Shown here: piece by piece, positions 36,428-46,174 of the stretch
How positions within the stretch are numbered: position 1 is the stretch's first letter
Layout of the letters: each line of letters begins with the position of its first letter
NCBI GenBank assembly: GCA_020161395.1
Contig: JAIUOE010000002.1
Span: 186,001-250,000, forward strand
DNA length: 64,000 bases
Source: Bacteroidota bacterium
GTDB taxonomy: Bacteria > Bacteroidota > Ignavibacteria > Ignavibacteriales > Ignavibacteriaceae
Direction: 5' to 3'
The notes under the pieces: model-generated
Told to the model about the DNA's origin: nothing
The model's database searches: none
What the model saw: the letters and a program-made list of their open reading frames with translations, nothing else
Translations under genes and position numbers: made by a program

Positions 36428-38335
36428 TTAAAAATTCAAATACAAAATCGCACCACCGGAAGCAGCCATGTAAAGCCTCGCTTTTCCGGAGGTTACCGAG
36501 TTGAGAAGACTTCCGGCAACAGCCTGCTGATATTTCCAGGTTTCTCCGGCATCTTCACTTCTAAATATATCACCAGTGTTGGATATGATCACTCCGTTTG
36601 TTGGTGAGTTGAACCGGACTGCAATAAGAGGTGAAGTGACATTCACATCAATCTTTCTCCAGTCCCTTCCACCGTCAGCGGATCGGAATATCTGACCACC
36701 GCCACCGACCAGCATAAACACTCCGTTTCCGATGAACCGGATATCTTTCAGGTATGTGGTTGTTACCGATGGTCCCAGGTTCCAGGTTTTGCCGCCGTCC
36801 TCAGTCCTGATCAAGGTTCCGTTGTCACCGACGGCTATTCCGATGCTTCCATCCATGAAATCAGCAGAGTAGAGATCGTTGGTAATGCCGGTCGTTCCTT
36901 TGTTCCAGGTAACTCCCTGGTCGTCAGAATAAAGTATCATTCCGCCGGCTCCAAGTAAAACCACTTTCCCGGATGCCATCGTCTCAATCTTCAGGATATC
37001 ACCGGTGCCGGGAATCGTCATTTTCTTCAACAGCGAATCCTTTGGCACAAAAGCATACAGGGTGCCTTTGGCTCCACCAATCATGAAACCAAGACTTGGG
37101 ATGTGAGACACAGTGTAGAGTTCGACTCTATCGGGAGACGGAATCGTCCTCCAGTTTGTACCATTATCTGAAGTAAGGATGATCGTGCTGCTGTCTCCCA
37201 CTGCAACTCCCGTTCCTGACCCGTCAAAAACAGCACTCCGCAGATTGACCGACAATCCCGTATTCATTCTTTCGAACGGATTCGCCCCCTGATACTGGGG
37301 GCTGCTCGTGGATGAAAACGAGGTGTCGAGAGAGGTTTGCTTCTTAGCCTTGAGACTGTCACCAAAACCAGAAATCAGTGTATAAAACAGGTAAACCGCC
37401 CCGATCAAACCGGCAAATGCCAGAATCGTGAAGATTGTAAATTTTATCGACCGTTTTACTTTTGCAGATTGCTGTTGCTCCATCGGAGAGCGGTCTTTCG
37501 AGGGTGCGGGACCCTGTCTGATTACATTCAGGGCATATCCGATTTCCTGAAGAAACTCATCACAACTTGAGAAGCGTTTAGCCTGATCTTTCTCGAGAGC
37601 TTTCGCAATTATTTTGTCGATCATCGGCGGTAAACCGGGAATTGTAGCCGAAAGTTTTGGAGCGGGTTTTTTAAGATGCCCCTGCATAATCTCATACTCG
37701 GTTCCCGACTCGAACGGCGTCAAACCGGAGAGCATCTCGTAGAAAGTGATACCTATCGAGTAAATATCGCTCTGTCTCGTAGGCTCCTCGGCATTTATTT
37801 GCTCCGGACTCATATAGAGAAGTGTGCCGATCTTTGTTCCAGTTTTGGTAATTCCTTTTTCATAAATCGATTTGGAAATCCCAAAATCCATTATTTTGGC
37901 TACACCATCGGCATCCATCATCACATTTGAAGGCTTAATATCTCTGTGAATAAAGCCTTTCTGATGAGCATAGCCGACTCCCCTTAAAATCTGTTGCAGA
38001 ATGTCGAGAGCCTCGCCAAGTTCAAGAGAACCTTTCCTGTCAATTATTTGCTCCAGCGTTTCACCGTCAACACACTCCATCGCAATACCAAGGTAACCCT
38101 GTTCATCTATAAAACCGTAAACCGGAATTATATTCGGATGATTAAGTTTAGCCTGATTCCGGGCTTCTCTCTTAAATCTCTCGATAAATTGAGCACTTTG
38201 TGCTGTCTGGGCACTCAAAATTTTCAAGGCAACAAATCTCTCAAGTTTCAAGTCAAGAGCTTTGTAAACGGCACCCATGCCGCCCTCTCCCAACTTTGAA
38301 ATTATCTTATAACTGCCAATTATAGCGCCTACCAT
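36428..38335 (-). CDS. Transmembrane Ser/Thr protein kinase with extracytoplasmic Asp-box propeller
   Basis: 635 residues. Kinase domain 8-270: glycine loop GEGGMG, Lys38 (VALKIL), HRDIKPSN (His130, Asp132, Asn137), DFG (150-152), SPEQ in the activation end. One membrane segment at about 298-322. The outer part (about 345-635) has at least five Asp-box repeats (SDNGTNW, SDDQGVTW, TEDGGKTW, SADGGRDW, SEDAGETW), a YCF48/BNR propeller in place of the PASTA repeats common in PknB kinases. The PP2C phosphatase gene is 10 bases upstream and murA 9 bases downstream. ATG start. Confidence 0.9.
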   Translation of the reverse strand: MVGAIIGSYKIISKLGEGGMGAVYKALDLKLERFVALKILSAQTAQSAQFIERFKREARNQAKLNHPNIIPVYGFIDEQGYLGIAMECVDGETLEQIIDRKGSLELGEALDILQQILRGVGYAHQKGFIHRDIKPSNVMMDADGVAKIMDFGISKSIYEKGITKTGTKIGTLLYMSPEQINAEEPTRQSDIYSIGITFYEMLSGLTPFESGTEYEIMQGHLKKPAPKLSATIPGLPPMIDKIIAKALEKDQAKRFSSCDEFLQEIGYALNVIRQGPAPSKDRSPMEQQQSAKVKRSIKFTIFTILAFAGLIGAVYLFYTLISGFGDSLKAKKQTSLDTSFSSTSSPQYQGANPFERMNTGLSVNLRSAVFDGSGTGVAVGDSSTIILTSDNGTNWRTIPSPDRVELYTVSHIPSLGFMIGGAKGTLYAFVPKDSLLKKMTIPGTGDILKIETMASGKVVLLGAGGMILYSDDQGVTWNKGTTGITNDLYSADFMDGSIGIAVGDNGTLIRTEDGGKTWNLGPSVTTTYLKDIRFIGNGVFMLVGGGGQIFRSADGGRDWRKIDVNVTSPLIAVRFNSPTNGVIISNTGDIFRSEDAGETWKYQQAVAGSLLNSVTSGKARLYMAASGGAILYLNF

Positions 38336-38345
38336 AGGAGTACTT

Positions 38346-39071
38346 CTATTTGTTACTAATTATTATAAATGTGTAATTGTCAGTTGCACCGTTTGCTTCA
38401 ACAAGATTCGATATTCTCACATCCATCTCAGAAAGATCCTCCATCGATAAAATGTCGATAATATCATTTTTGGAAATCATGCCGCTGACTCCGTCTGTGC
38501 AAAGGAGAAATTTGAGTTCGTCGGATGAGTCAAGGTCCATCTTACAGGTCTCAATTTCGATTTCATCCTTCTCACCCACAGCGCGGGTGATAATATTTTT
38601 AAAAGGATGTTTTTCAGCGGTCTGTGATGTAATGATACCTTTATCAACCATATTCTGCACCAGCGAATGGTCTTTTGTCAGTTGCTGCAATTCTCCGTTA
38701 AAGAAGAAATATATCCTCGAATCGCCTGCGTGTGCCCAATATGCACCGTTTTTGTCGAGATAAAGAACAACGACAGTAGTCGCCATTCCTTTTAGTTCAA
38801 CATCAAGGGAGGCTGCCTCCGTAATCCTGTAGTTTGCATGCCTTATCCCTGCACTCAAACGATCCAATGGATGCATCCCGGTTGTATCTTTGAATGCTTC
38901 AATTATTGAATCAACTGCGATCCGCGATGCCGTCTCGCCACCATTATTTCCACCCACTCCATCACAAACGACGGCAAGAAATCCGTCTTCTGTTTGAAGT
39001 GTATCGGCGTGGTCCTGGTTGGTCTCGCGAACAAGTCCACACTTTGACTCACAAATGTAATTTATATTCAT
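38346..39071 (-). CDS. PP2C-type Ser/Thr protein phosphatase
   Basis: 241 residues, single PP2C (PrpC/Stp) domain. Motifs: RETNQD (Arg15, Asp20), CDGVGG (Asp37), WAHAGDSRIYF, LLCTDGVSG and GATDNYTFIII, giving the full metal set. It would dephosphorylate targets of the kinase encoded directly downstream. Cytoplasmic, no membrane segment. ATG start; 91 bases separate it from the propeller lipoprotein gene. Confidence 0.92.
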   Translation of the reverse strand: MNINYICESKCGLVRETNQDHADTLQTEDGFLAVVCDGVGGNNGGETASRIAVDSIIEAFKDTTGMHPLDRLSAGIRHANYRITEAASLDVELKGMATTVVVLYLDKNGAYWAHAGDSRIYFFFNGELQQLTKDHSLVQNMVDKGIITSQTAEKHPFKNIITRAVGEKDEIEIETCKMDLDSSDELKFLLCTDGVSGMISKNDIIDILSMEDLSEMDVRISNLVEANGATDNYTFIIISNK

Positions 39072-39162
39072 AAAGGAAACTTCCGGGTACCTGTATTCAA
39101 TTTCTAAAAATTGCTAAACTGTAAAATTCCACAAACAAATTAATTAAAATTCAGGGTATTAA

Positions 39163-40272
39163 TCAAATTTGAAGTACTAATATCTTGCCATTATCACATC
39201 CGATGAAAAGTAATCCATCAGAATGGAGAATTTCTGTCCTGATTCTCCCCCCGGTCTGTATCTCCTGCAGCGGTTTCATCTTTTCTTTATCGAGAAGTAT
39301 TATCCTGCCATCTGCTGCAGCGATGATAATTCTTGATTTAGTTGCAAATGCTTTCAGGTCAATCATCCCCCCCGAATCGAATGATCCCCTGATTTCTCCT
39401 GTCTTCAGGCTTATCCTGTAAATTCCCCCGGCAAGGTCACCTACTATAACCTCTCCCCCTGAAATCAGGGGAACAGCCTCAATCTTCGCTGTTTTCACAC
39501 TCCAAAACTCATAACCTTCCCTGCCGGCAAGTTTAATACCACCGCTCTCAAATCCGACAATGTAATTGTCACCCACGGGATAAAATGAAGTCACCACATC
39601 TTTGGTACCGCAGTCAAAATAATTAATCTCCTTCGAAGTGGTGCTGATTTCGCATATTTCACCTGTTGTGAGGCCGGCAACAATATTTCCGGGAAACTGT
39701 AAAACGGCAGTGGAAATATTCCCCTTTATCTCAAGTTGCTTTATTAAAGTTGCGCTGCTGTCAAGAAAGAAAACACCATTGTCAGCTACTACAACCATCA
39801 ATCCATCAGCATCAAAAAGTGCCCCGTTTCCAATTGCGGGCAATTTTTTGTCAAATTCCTCTTTCCCTTTCAGCAGATCGTATTTGACAAACTGAAAAGC
39901 GGGATTTTGTTTTTTCTTGTACAAATAATACATCTGATTCCCGCGAAAAACAGGTGCCGAAACAATTGTTGTATTTCTTGTCGAGGCGTAACCATTCTCT
40001 TCGAAGGTATCTTGTTCGAATGCATAGATTCGCCCGCTGAATTCGGCTGCAAACAGATAACCCTTGTGAAAGTCTAACGAATTCCGGAAAAAATTGCCGT
40101 TCGTTTCGAGAATTGTAATCACTCTTAAAGAATCGGGCTCGACGATTGTTCCGGAATTCTCTTCCGGCGAAGTGATTTCCCTCTTCAAAGTAATGGAAGA
40201 GTAGCACCCCGTAGTAAGGAATAAAGAACTTACAGCGAAAAAGAGTGACAGTAACTTTTTCAAAAATCCCAC
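39163..40272 (-). CDS. PQQ-like beta-propeller lipoprotein
   Basis: 369 residues. Signal peptide II with lipobox LTTGC. The rest is a single propeller with repeats such as GRIYAFEQ, GGIYRISLKTGEIRGSFDSGG and GRIILLDKEK, like BamB/PQQ-binding-type repeats. It could be a scaffold in the outer membrane. The start is ambiguous: a GTG at 40272 overlaps the previous gene by 13 bases, while the in-frame TTG at 40263 gives a TTGA overlap and begins the classic MKKLLSLFF-like signal peptide. Confidence 0.72.
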   Translation of the reverse strand: MGFLKKLLSLFFAVSSLFLTTGCYSSITLKREITSPEENSGTIVEPDSLRVITILETNGNFFRNSLDFHKGYLFAAEFSGRIYAFEQDTFEENGYASTRNTTIVSAPVFRGNQMYYLYKKKQNPAFQFVKYDLLKGKEEFDKKLPAIGNGALFDADGLMVVVADNGVFFLDSSATLIKQLEIKGNISTAVLQFPGNIVAGLTTGEICEISTTSKEINYFDCGTKDVVTSFYPVGDNYIVGFESGGIKLAGREGYEFWSVKTAKIEAVPLISGGEVIVGDLAGGIYRISLKTGEIRGSFDSGGMIDLKAFATKSRIIIAAADGRIILLDKEKMKPLQEIQTGGRIRTEILHSDGLLFIGCDNGKILVLQI

Positions 40273-43097
40273 CCAAAGAAAAACTGATAAAAAAGACCAT
40301 CCTGGAAACGGCTGAAATTATTTTCAATCTTCTTGCCGATGTCGTACCGGAACAGAATCAGGTTGAACAGATTGAAACGAAATCCGACGCCTACACTTCC
40401 GAGAGTTTCGGTGTAGGTCTTGTCCCAGAGGGAACCCGCATCAAAAAAAAGTGCTCCTCGAATTCCGGAGAAACTCAATCCGACGAACGGGAGTTGCAGG
40501 GCAATTCTGTCGATCAAAGGGAATCTGAGTTCGACCGATGTCATCCAAAACTTCTGTCCCCGCAAACCGAATCTCGGATATCCCCGCAAATCCCAACTCC
40601 CTCCGGCTATGTACCTGCGTGTGGTTGTCCCTTCGTTCCAGTAAACAGATGCCCGAAAAGCTAGACTTGTGGTGTATAACAGTCGCTGGTAATGCCTGTA
40701 ATCCACTATCAGACTGTAAAAATTCTCATTTTTATATCTGATATCGTGGGTCATTCCGAGTTGAAATCTGAATCTCATTCCATCGAGCGGACCGGAGGGT
40801 CCCCACAATGCATTGTCGAATACATAAGCAACACTGTTGCTAAGGAGAAGTGATTTTGTGTCATTCCCAAAACCGATGATATCCTTGTTTACATTTGCGA
40901 GTGATATTGAGGTCTCCAACCGGTCGAAAGAGGAAAGTGGATATTGCAACACAAAGTAAGACCCGAAACTCTTTTCATAATAGTACTCGTCGCTCTCACG
41001 AAGGTCATAACGCCTCCCGCGATAATTAAATATCCCGTAACCCCAGTTCGTCCTGTTTTTGGAATTTAACCTGAAGATATCCACATTAAAATTTTCAAGG
41101 AAATCGGATTGTGTCTCGGCAGTATTGAAAAGAAGCATGAAGAAACGGTCGTCACCCAAAAGATCACTCAATGAGAAAAGCGCTCCACCCCTTGTACCAA
41201 AAACCGGATCAGTCGAAATCTGACTTTGAGCGTAATCGAGAGTGTAATCCTCGGAATAATTTACAACTCCTTTTTTCGATTCTGCCGGAAGGATATCAAA
41301 ATTACCTAAATTTGCCACATTACGGGAGCTCAAGGAGACTGACGGCAGTTTGAGAGTATCTTTTGTGTCAAGACTGAATTTGTAGATATCAAAACTCAAT
41401 CTTTCGATTGATGTAAAGAAAATTGAATTCCCGTGGATTGAAAAAGGAGATTCGAGTCCCGTGTACAAGGAAGTGACAGGTTTCAGCGAATCGGTAAACC
41501 TGCCCGATATGATATTCAGCGAGTAGAGATTGTAAACTCCGTCAGCATCGTTTGCGGTAAACAGTTTTGCTTTGTCCGAAGTGAGTTTCGGATACGCAAA
41601 GTTTGAATTTGACGATGTGAGGCGGGTCAGGTTTTCGCCCGTGTTTTTAATACTGAAAATGTTGGAGAAAACCCTCCCCCCGTCATTTGTTCTGTCGGAT
41701 ACAAATATTATTTCGTCCTCAGCAACCCCTTCTGTTGGATAACGATCATTAAAATGGTCAGCGGTAAGCCGCACCAGATTTCCGTTCGAAGGCAGCCGGT
41801 AAATGTCGGTGAAGCCTTTTTTGTCGATACCCCTGAAAAGCAAATCCCCCGAGGTTGTAAAAGTAGGATCGGATATGGAGATGATGGAATCCAGACGGAG
41901 TGTCCTGATTTTCTCATTTCCTTTCAGATCAATAAAGTGTATCACATCACTTTCTTTTGATCTTGTAATGAAGGCTGCTGTACCATTTACTGAAACCGCA
42001 AGTGACGGCTCGAACAGATGAACAGATTCGAAATCTGCACCTCTTTCGGCAGTCAACAGCCTCTCTCTTTTGATCTCTTTGGAAAAGGAAGAATCCATCT
42101 CAGAGATGTATAACGATGAATAGCCGTCTTTGTTCGCGCTATAAACCAGATTATACTTTTGCCTTACTGTATCGATCCAGACAATGGGATCAAAATTGTA
42201 TCCACCGGAAATTATTTTTTTGGTTACCAGAGAGTTTGAAGAATGGGTATTTACCAGCGGGAAATATTTCTTCCTTTCGGCTTCTGTCCATTCGGCATCA
42301 ATCTCATCAATCGACTTCCCCAGCGTGATCGACATTACCTCGTCAAAATCTTCGGAGAGATGGAGGTTTTCGAGCATCCTTATGATGTACCATTTGCCAT
42401 ACTTCTCATTTATAAATTCCATGAATGCCTGACCAAACTTGTACATTATAAATGAGCCGTAAACTGCATCAATATTCTTCAGACCTGTGAAGTAGTTGTT
42501 TAGGAGTGCGTCCCGCATTGTCATGTTTGCCTGGGCATCAGGTCTGGTGGAGTAAAACTCTGCAAGCCCCTCGACGAACCAGAGCGGAGGCAGGTTCGCC
42601 GATGTCCATTTCCGGTCTTTATATAACCTTGTGACTTTCGATGTCATGAATACATGAGTGAGTTCATGATTTATAACATGACGAAACTGTTCCATCGATC
42701 CAAGGAACGGAATTACCACCCTTCCTTTCAGAAATTCAAAAAATCCACCCACTCCTTCAGGAATAAACCCAGGCGAAACATTGGTTTGTTGAAACTGAAT
42801 ATGTGTATTGTAAAAAATTAAAGGGATGGGATGAGTAATCGTATGCGAAAATTCAACTTTAAGCCGGGACCATGCATCTTCAGCGATCCTGGCACCAATC
42901 TCTGCAACAGGCGCCATTTCGGCATTGTAATAAATATCGAAATGCTCTGTCTTCATTATTCGCCAATCGAAATTTTCGTACTGAACCTTGTTGCGTCCAA
43001 AGAAATAGGATTGAGCGGGAATTATCGGAGCTAAAACCCAGAGAAGGAAAAAAACGGAGATGATAACTTTTTTGCTCAGGGAATCTCTCGAGTTCAT
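40260..43097 (-). CDS. Peptidase MA - Tol-like propeller - surface-antigen barrel chimera
   Basis: 945 residues from the ATG at 43097. Signal peptide (residues ~10-29), then a peptidase MA-like domain with VINHELTHVF (His144, Glu145, His148) and WFVEGLAEF (Glu176). Central ~400 residues resemble TolB-type WD/PD40 repeats (RLTADHFNDRYP, FVSDRTNDGG, RLTSSNSNFAYPKL). The last ~270 residues resemble the Omp85/surface-antigen barrel and end in FFFGWDF. It is therefore an outer-membrane protein with an N-terminal metalloprotease. Substrate unknown. The upstream ptsI ends 57 bases away. Confidence 0.75.
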   Translation of the reverse strand: MNSRDSLSKKVIISVFFLLWVLAPIIPAQSYFFGRNKVQYENFDWRIMKTEHFDIYYNAEMAPVAEIGARIAEDAWSRLKVEFSHTITHPIPLIFYNTHIQFQQTNVSPGFIPEGVGGFFEFLKGRVVIPFLGSMEQFRHVINHELTHVFMTSKVTRLYKDRKWTSANLPPLWFVEGLAEFYSTRPDAQANMTMRDALLNNYFTGLKNIDAVYGSFIMYKFGQAFMEFINEKYGKWYIIRMLENLHLSEDFDEVMSITLGKSIDEIDAEWTEAERKKYFPLVNTHSSNSLVTKKIISGGYNFDPIVWIDTVRQKYNLVYSANKDGYSSLYISEMDSSFSKEIKRERLLTAERGADFESVHLFEPSLAVSVNGTAAFITRSKESDVIHFIDLKGNEKIRTLRLDSIISISDPTFTTSGDLLFRGIDKKGFTDIYRLPSNGNLVRLTADHFNDRYPTEGVAEDEIIFVSDRTNDGGRVFSNIFSIKNTGENLTRLTSSNSNFAYPKLTSDKAKLFTANDADGVYNLYSLNIISGRFTDSLKPVTSLYTGLESPFSIHGNSIFFTSIERLSFDIYKFSLDTKDTLKLPSVSLSSRNVANLGNFDILPAESKKGVVNYSEDYTLDYAQSQISTDPVFGTRGGALFSLSDLLGDDRFFMLLFNTAETQSDFLENFNVDIFRLNSKNRTNWGYGIFNYRGRRYDLRESDEYYYEKSFGSYFVLQYPLSSFDRLETSISLANVNKDIIGFGNDTKSLLLSNSVAYVFDNALWGPSGPLDGMRFRFQLGMTHDIRYKNENFYSLIVDYRHYQRLLYTTSLAFRASVYWNEGTTTRRYIAGGSWDLRGYPRFGLRGQKFWMTSVELRFPLIDRIALQLPFVGLSFSGIRGALFFDAGSLWDKTYTETLGSVGVGFRFNLFNLILFRYDIGKKIENNFSRFQDGLFYQFFFGWDF

Positions 43098-43101
43098 TAT
43101 C

Positions 43102-43124
43102 AAAAAAATGGAGAGTCAATCCAT
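43102..43124 (-). terminator. Weak terminator-like hairpin after ptsI
   Basis: Minus-strand ATGGA (43120-43124) and TCCAT (43108-43112) form a 5-bp stem around a 7-base loop, followed by a T7 run. Weak, but it separates ptsI from the next gene. Confidence 0.4.
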
Positions 43125-43154
43125 CCGCCTGAATAATCAGTCAGTGAACTGTAT

Positions 43155-44921
43155 TTAAATTAAATGCCGCGTCCTTTGAATATTAAACTCATCAAAGAAT
43201 ACCTGGATTTTTTCAAGAACATCCTCTTCACAAGGACATTTGATACATTCTTCAGCCAGTTCCTTTGCTCTTGCATAGTTGAATGACCGGATTGTTCTCT
43301 TGATTGAAGGTGCTGCTGCCGGAGATACCGAGAGTGATTTGATGCCGAGCCCGACAAGAAGTGGCACTGCGAGTGTGTCCGCCGCCATTTCACCACAGAT
43401 ACTGATACTGATATTAAACTCCTTGCAGTCTTCCATTATGTAACCGAGAGTTCTTATGACCGCAGGATGGAACTCCTGATACAGATCAACGACCAGATCA
43501 TTCCCTCTGTCCACTGCCATCATGTATTGAATAAGATCATTAGTGCCTATGCTGAAAAAGTCGCTCTCAGGCGCAAGTTGTGAGGCAAGAACGGCCGCCG
43601 AAGGTACCTCAATCATGATACCGAGCTGAAATGCATCTGAATATCTTTTACCAGCTGCTGTCAGTTCGATCTTGCATTCCTCAATCAACTTTTTGGTCTC
43701 TCTTATTTCCTTAATGGTGGAGACCATGGGAAGCATAAACCGGATATTTTTGTTTATTGCTGATCGCAAAATTGCTTTTATCTGCTGTTTGAACAGATCT
43801 TTATTATCAAGGAGAAATCGAATGCCTCTAAGTCCCAGGAACGGATTCCTTTCAGAAGGATGGAAAAGTCTGGTCTTGTCCCCGCCCAGGTCGAATGCCC
43901 TGATGGTCACCGGTTCGGGATAAATCCTTGCGGAGAGATCCGTATAAATGCGGGTCTGGGTTTCTTCATCAGGAAATTCACCAAGCTCTTCTATCAGTTG
44001 TTCTGTACGGTAGAGACCAATACCCTTAGTACCACTCGAAGCCAGCTTCTCTATTTCACCCGACACATCAACATTCGCCTGAAGTTCTATCTCGACTCCA
44101 TCCAAAGTGACGGAAGGGAGATCGACAAGTTCCTTCATCCCCTCATTAACAGCATTCAAATGGTCGATTTTTGACCGGAAGAAATCTATCTGCTCCTGAG
44201 TTGGGTTAATAAAGACATAGCCGTAAAAACCGTCAACAATAAGATCAGTATCTCCCTCGACTATCTCCAACACTTTCGGGACACCGAGTACTGCAGGAAT
44301 GCTTAAAGATCTGGCGATGATTGCTGCGTGGGATGTCAATCCTCCGTGCTCAGTAATATAGCCTTTCACATCATTTCTCGAAAAGAGAATCGTATCAGCC
44401 GGGGTGAGTGATTCGCTGACCACTATCGTTCCGGGTACTATCTGCGACGACCATCTCTCCTTTTTCAGATTCCGGATTATTCTGTCTCTGATATCCTCGA
44501 TATCATTTGCCCGCTCCTTCATGTAAACATCCTCTGTGTCATACATGATGGCAGTCAGTTTGTTAAACTCTTCTTTTACAATACTCTCAGGCTCCCTTTT
44601 TTCTGCCACTATTCGATCCTGAATAACTCCAACAAGATCGGGGTCTTCCAGAATCAGTAACTGAGCCTCAAATATTGCAGCCCTTTGCTCCCCCATCTTT
44701 TCTTTTGCCACATTGAAAATTTTGTCGAGCTCTTTTCTCGATCTCTCGAGTGCCTCATTGAAAGCGGCAACAGCTTCATCAATATCCTCAATCTGACCAT
44801 CCTTGATTACAATCGCCTCTTTTGAGTAGACATACGATTTGCCGATATAGAGCCCGGGTGCAGCCGGAATTCCCTTCAACCAGTTGAACGAGCTGCTCAG
44901 CAGCAAATCATATCCTTTCAT
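43155..44921 (-). CDS. ptsI: Phosphoenolpyruvate-protein phosphotransferase (enzyme I)
   Basis: 588 residues, full-length enzyme I without N-terminal GAF. Active-site His198 lies in GGLTSHAAIIARS, and the C-terminal PEP site includes IRAFDLGGDKTR, GLRGIRFLL and MIEVPSAA. It moves phosphate from PEP to HPr. The ATG overlaps the HPr TGA (ATGA). No enzyme II gene is in the window; together with an intact HPr Ser46, a regulatory PTS is suggested. Cotranscribed with the isoprenoid genes upstream. Confidence 0.94.
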   Translation of the reverse strand: MKGYDLLLSSSFNWLKGIPAAPGLYIGKSYVYSKEAIVIKDGQIEDIDEAVAAFNEALERSRKELDKIFNVAKEKMGEQRAAIFEAQLLILEDPDLVGVIQDRIVAEKREPESIVKEEFNKLTAIMYDTEDVYMKERANDIEDIRDRIIRNLKKERWSSQIVPGTIVVSESLTPADTILFSRNDVKGYITEHGGLTSHAAIIARSLSIPAVLGVPKVLEIVEGDTDLIVDGFYGYVFINPTQEQIDFFRSKIDHLNAVNEGMKELVDLPSVTLDGVEIELQANVDVSGEIEKLASSGTKGIGLYRTEQLIEELGEFPDEETQTRIYTDLSARIYPEPVTIRAFDLGGDKTRLFHPSERNPFLGLRGIRFLLDNKDLFKQQIKAILRSAINKNIRFMLPMVSTIKEIRETKKLIEECKIELTAAGKRYSDAFQLGIMIEVPSAAVLASQLAPESDFFSIGTNDLIQYMMAVDRGNDLVVDLYQEFHPAVIRTLGYIMEDCKEFNISISICGEMAADTLAVPLLVGLGIKSLSVSPAAAPSIKRTIRSFNYARAKELAEECIKCPCEEDVLEKIQVFFDEFNIQRTRHLI

Positions 44922-45184
44922 AGCTCTTCGAATCCTCTCTCGAAAAATGTACAGACTTCTTCCGACATGTTGGTTTCATCCACACCCTCAAAATCAAGAT
45001 CAAGTTCACTCCCCTGAGCTGCTGCCAGAGTCATTACACCAATGATGCTCTTCCCGTTAATTTTATATCCGTCTTTCGAGATATAAAACTGCGATTTGTA
45101 TTTTGATGCAATCTTAACAATCATTGCTGCCGGTCTTGTGTGCAAACCGGCTCTGTTAACAATTTTCACTCTTTTTTTTATCAT
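44918..45184 (-). CDS. ptsH: HPr phosphocarrier protein
   Basis: 88 residues, normal length. The phospho-acceptor His15 lies in NRAGLHTRPAA, and Ser46 (NGKSIIGVMTLAA) is present, so control by an HPr kinase/phosphorylase is possible though none is seen here. ATG start, overlapping ptsI by four bases. Nine bases after the polyprenyl synthase gene. Confidence 0.94.
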   Translation of the reverse strand: MIKKRVKIVNRAGLHTRPAAMIVKIASKYKSQFYISKDGYKINGKSIIGVMTLAAAQGSELDLDFEGVDETNMSEEVCTFFERGFEEL

Positions 45185-45193
45185 CAGAACAGC

Positions 45194-46171
45194 CTATTTC
45201 GTTCTATTTAGCAATGAATTTGCAAGTGATGTAAACAATTCGATATACTCCTGATTCTTTAAAACCGACAGTTGCCCGAGTGCTTCAAAAGTGAGTTTCT
45301 CGACTTCGTTCCGTGCATCATCAAGTACTCCAAGTCTTTCAAAAAGATCGCGATAAAATCCGATTTCATCAGGCTTGGCACCTTTGTTTATTGCTATCTT
45401 TTCGAGGGCCATACGATCTTCACCACTGCTTTTCTCGAGCGCTTTCAAAAATAGAAATGTCTTTTTCCCTTCCAGAAGATCGCCACCAACAGGTTTTCCA
45501 AGGGCAGATGTGTCGGCTGTAATATCGAGAAGATCATCCTGAATCTGGAATGCGAGTCCAACAAGAAAGCCGTAGTTTGCAAGTGCATCCACTTCAGCAT
45601 CAGTGCCCCCGCCAAGTATTGCCCCCACAGCACAACACATTCTGGAGAGTGCAGCAGTTTTTTTGCCAATCATCTCAAGGTACTCTTCGAGCGATACAAA
45701 CTCCCGGACCTCGAAATCCTTGTCGAGACTTTGTCCTTCACAAACCTCTATAAGCCCCCTCGTAAAATGCTCTACCGCTTTCGCATTCCCCTTGAGGTCT
45801 TTCTGAAGATATTCGTATGCGGCTGCAAGAAGTACATCTCCTGTCAGAATTGCAGTGCTGAGGTCATACTTGATGTGAAGTGTTGGCATCCCTCTTCTTT
45901 TATCGGAGTTATCCATGATATCATCGTGGACCAGAGTGAAATTGTGCAACATCTCAACAGCAAGTGAAGCGTGTAACACTTCATCGAACGAACCGCCGAC
46001 CGCCCGCGCCGAAAACACCACGAGAACGGGACGAATCCTTTTCCCGGGGCTGTCCATAATATAATCTGCCGGAGCATAGAGAGACAATGGTTCCCTGTTT
46101 TTCATCACCAGAGAAAGTTCTTTGTCAATTCTCTCTTTAACTTCTCCATAAAGTTTCTTAAAATCATCCAT
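45194..46171 (-). CDS. Polyprenyl diphosphate synthase, likely short-chain (GGPP)
   Basis: 325 residues. First Asp-rich motif HDDIMDNSDKRRG (Asp83, Asp84, Asp87, with no two-residue insertion), second motif QIQDDLLDI. The residue five before the first Asp is Phe78, as in archaeal geranylgeranyl synthases, so a C20 product is favoured over longer chains. It would elongate the product of the type 2 isomerase encoded three bases upstream, supplying quinone or other isoprenoid side chains. ATG start, cytoplasmic. Confidence 0.87.
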   Translation of the reverse strand: MDDFKKLYGEVKERIDKELSLVMKNREPLSLYAPADYIMDSPGKRIRPVLVVFSARAVGGSFDEVLHASLAVEMLHNFTLVHDDIMDNSDKRRGMPTLHIKYDLSTAILTGDVLLAAAYEYLQKDLKGNAKAVEHFTRGLIEVCEGQSLDKDFEVREFVSLEEYLEMIGKKTAALSRMCCAVGAILGGGTDAEVDALANYGFLVGLAFQIQDDLLDITADTSALGKPVGGDLLEGKKTFLFLKALEKSSGEDRMALEKIAINKGAKPDEIGFYRDLFERLGVLDDARNEVEKLTFEALGQLSVLKNQEYIELFTSLANSLLNRTK

Positions 46172-46174
46172 TTA

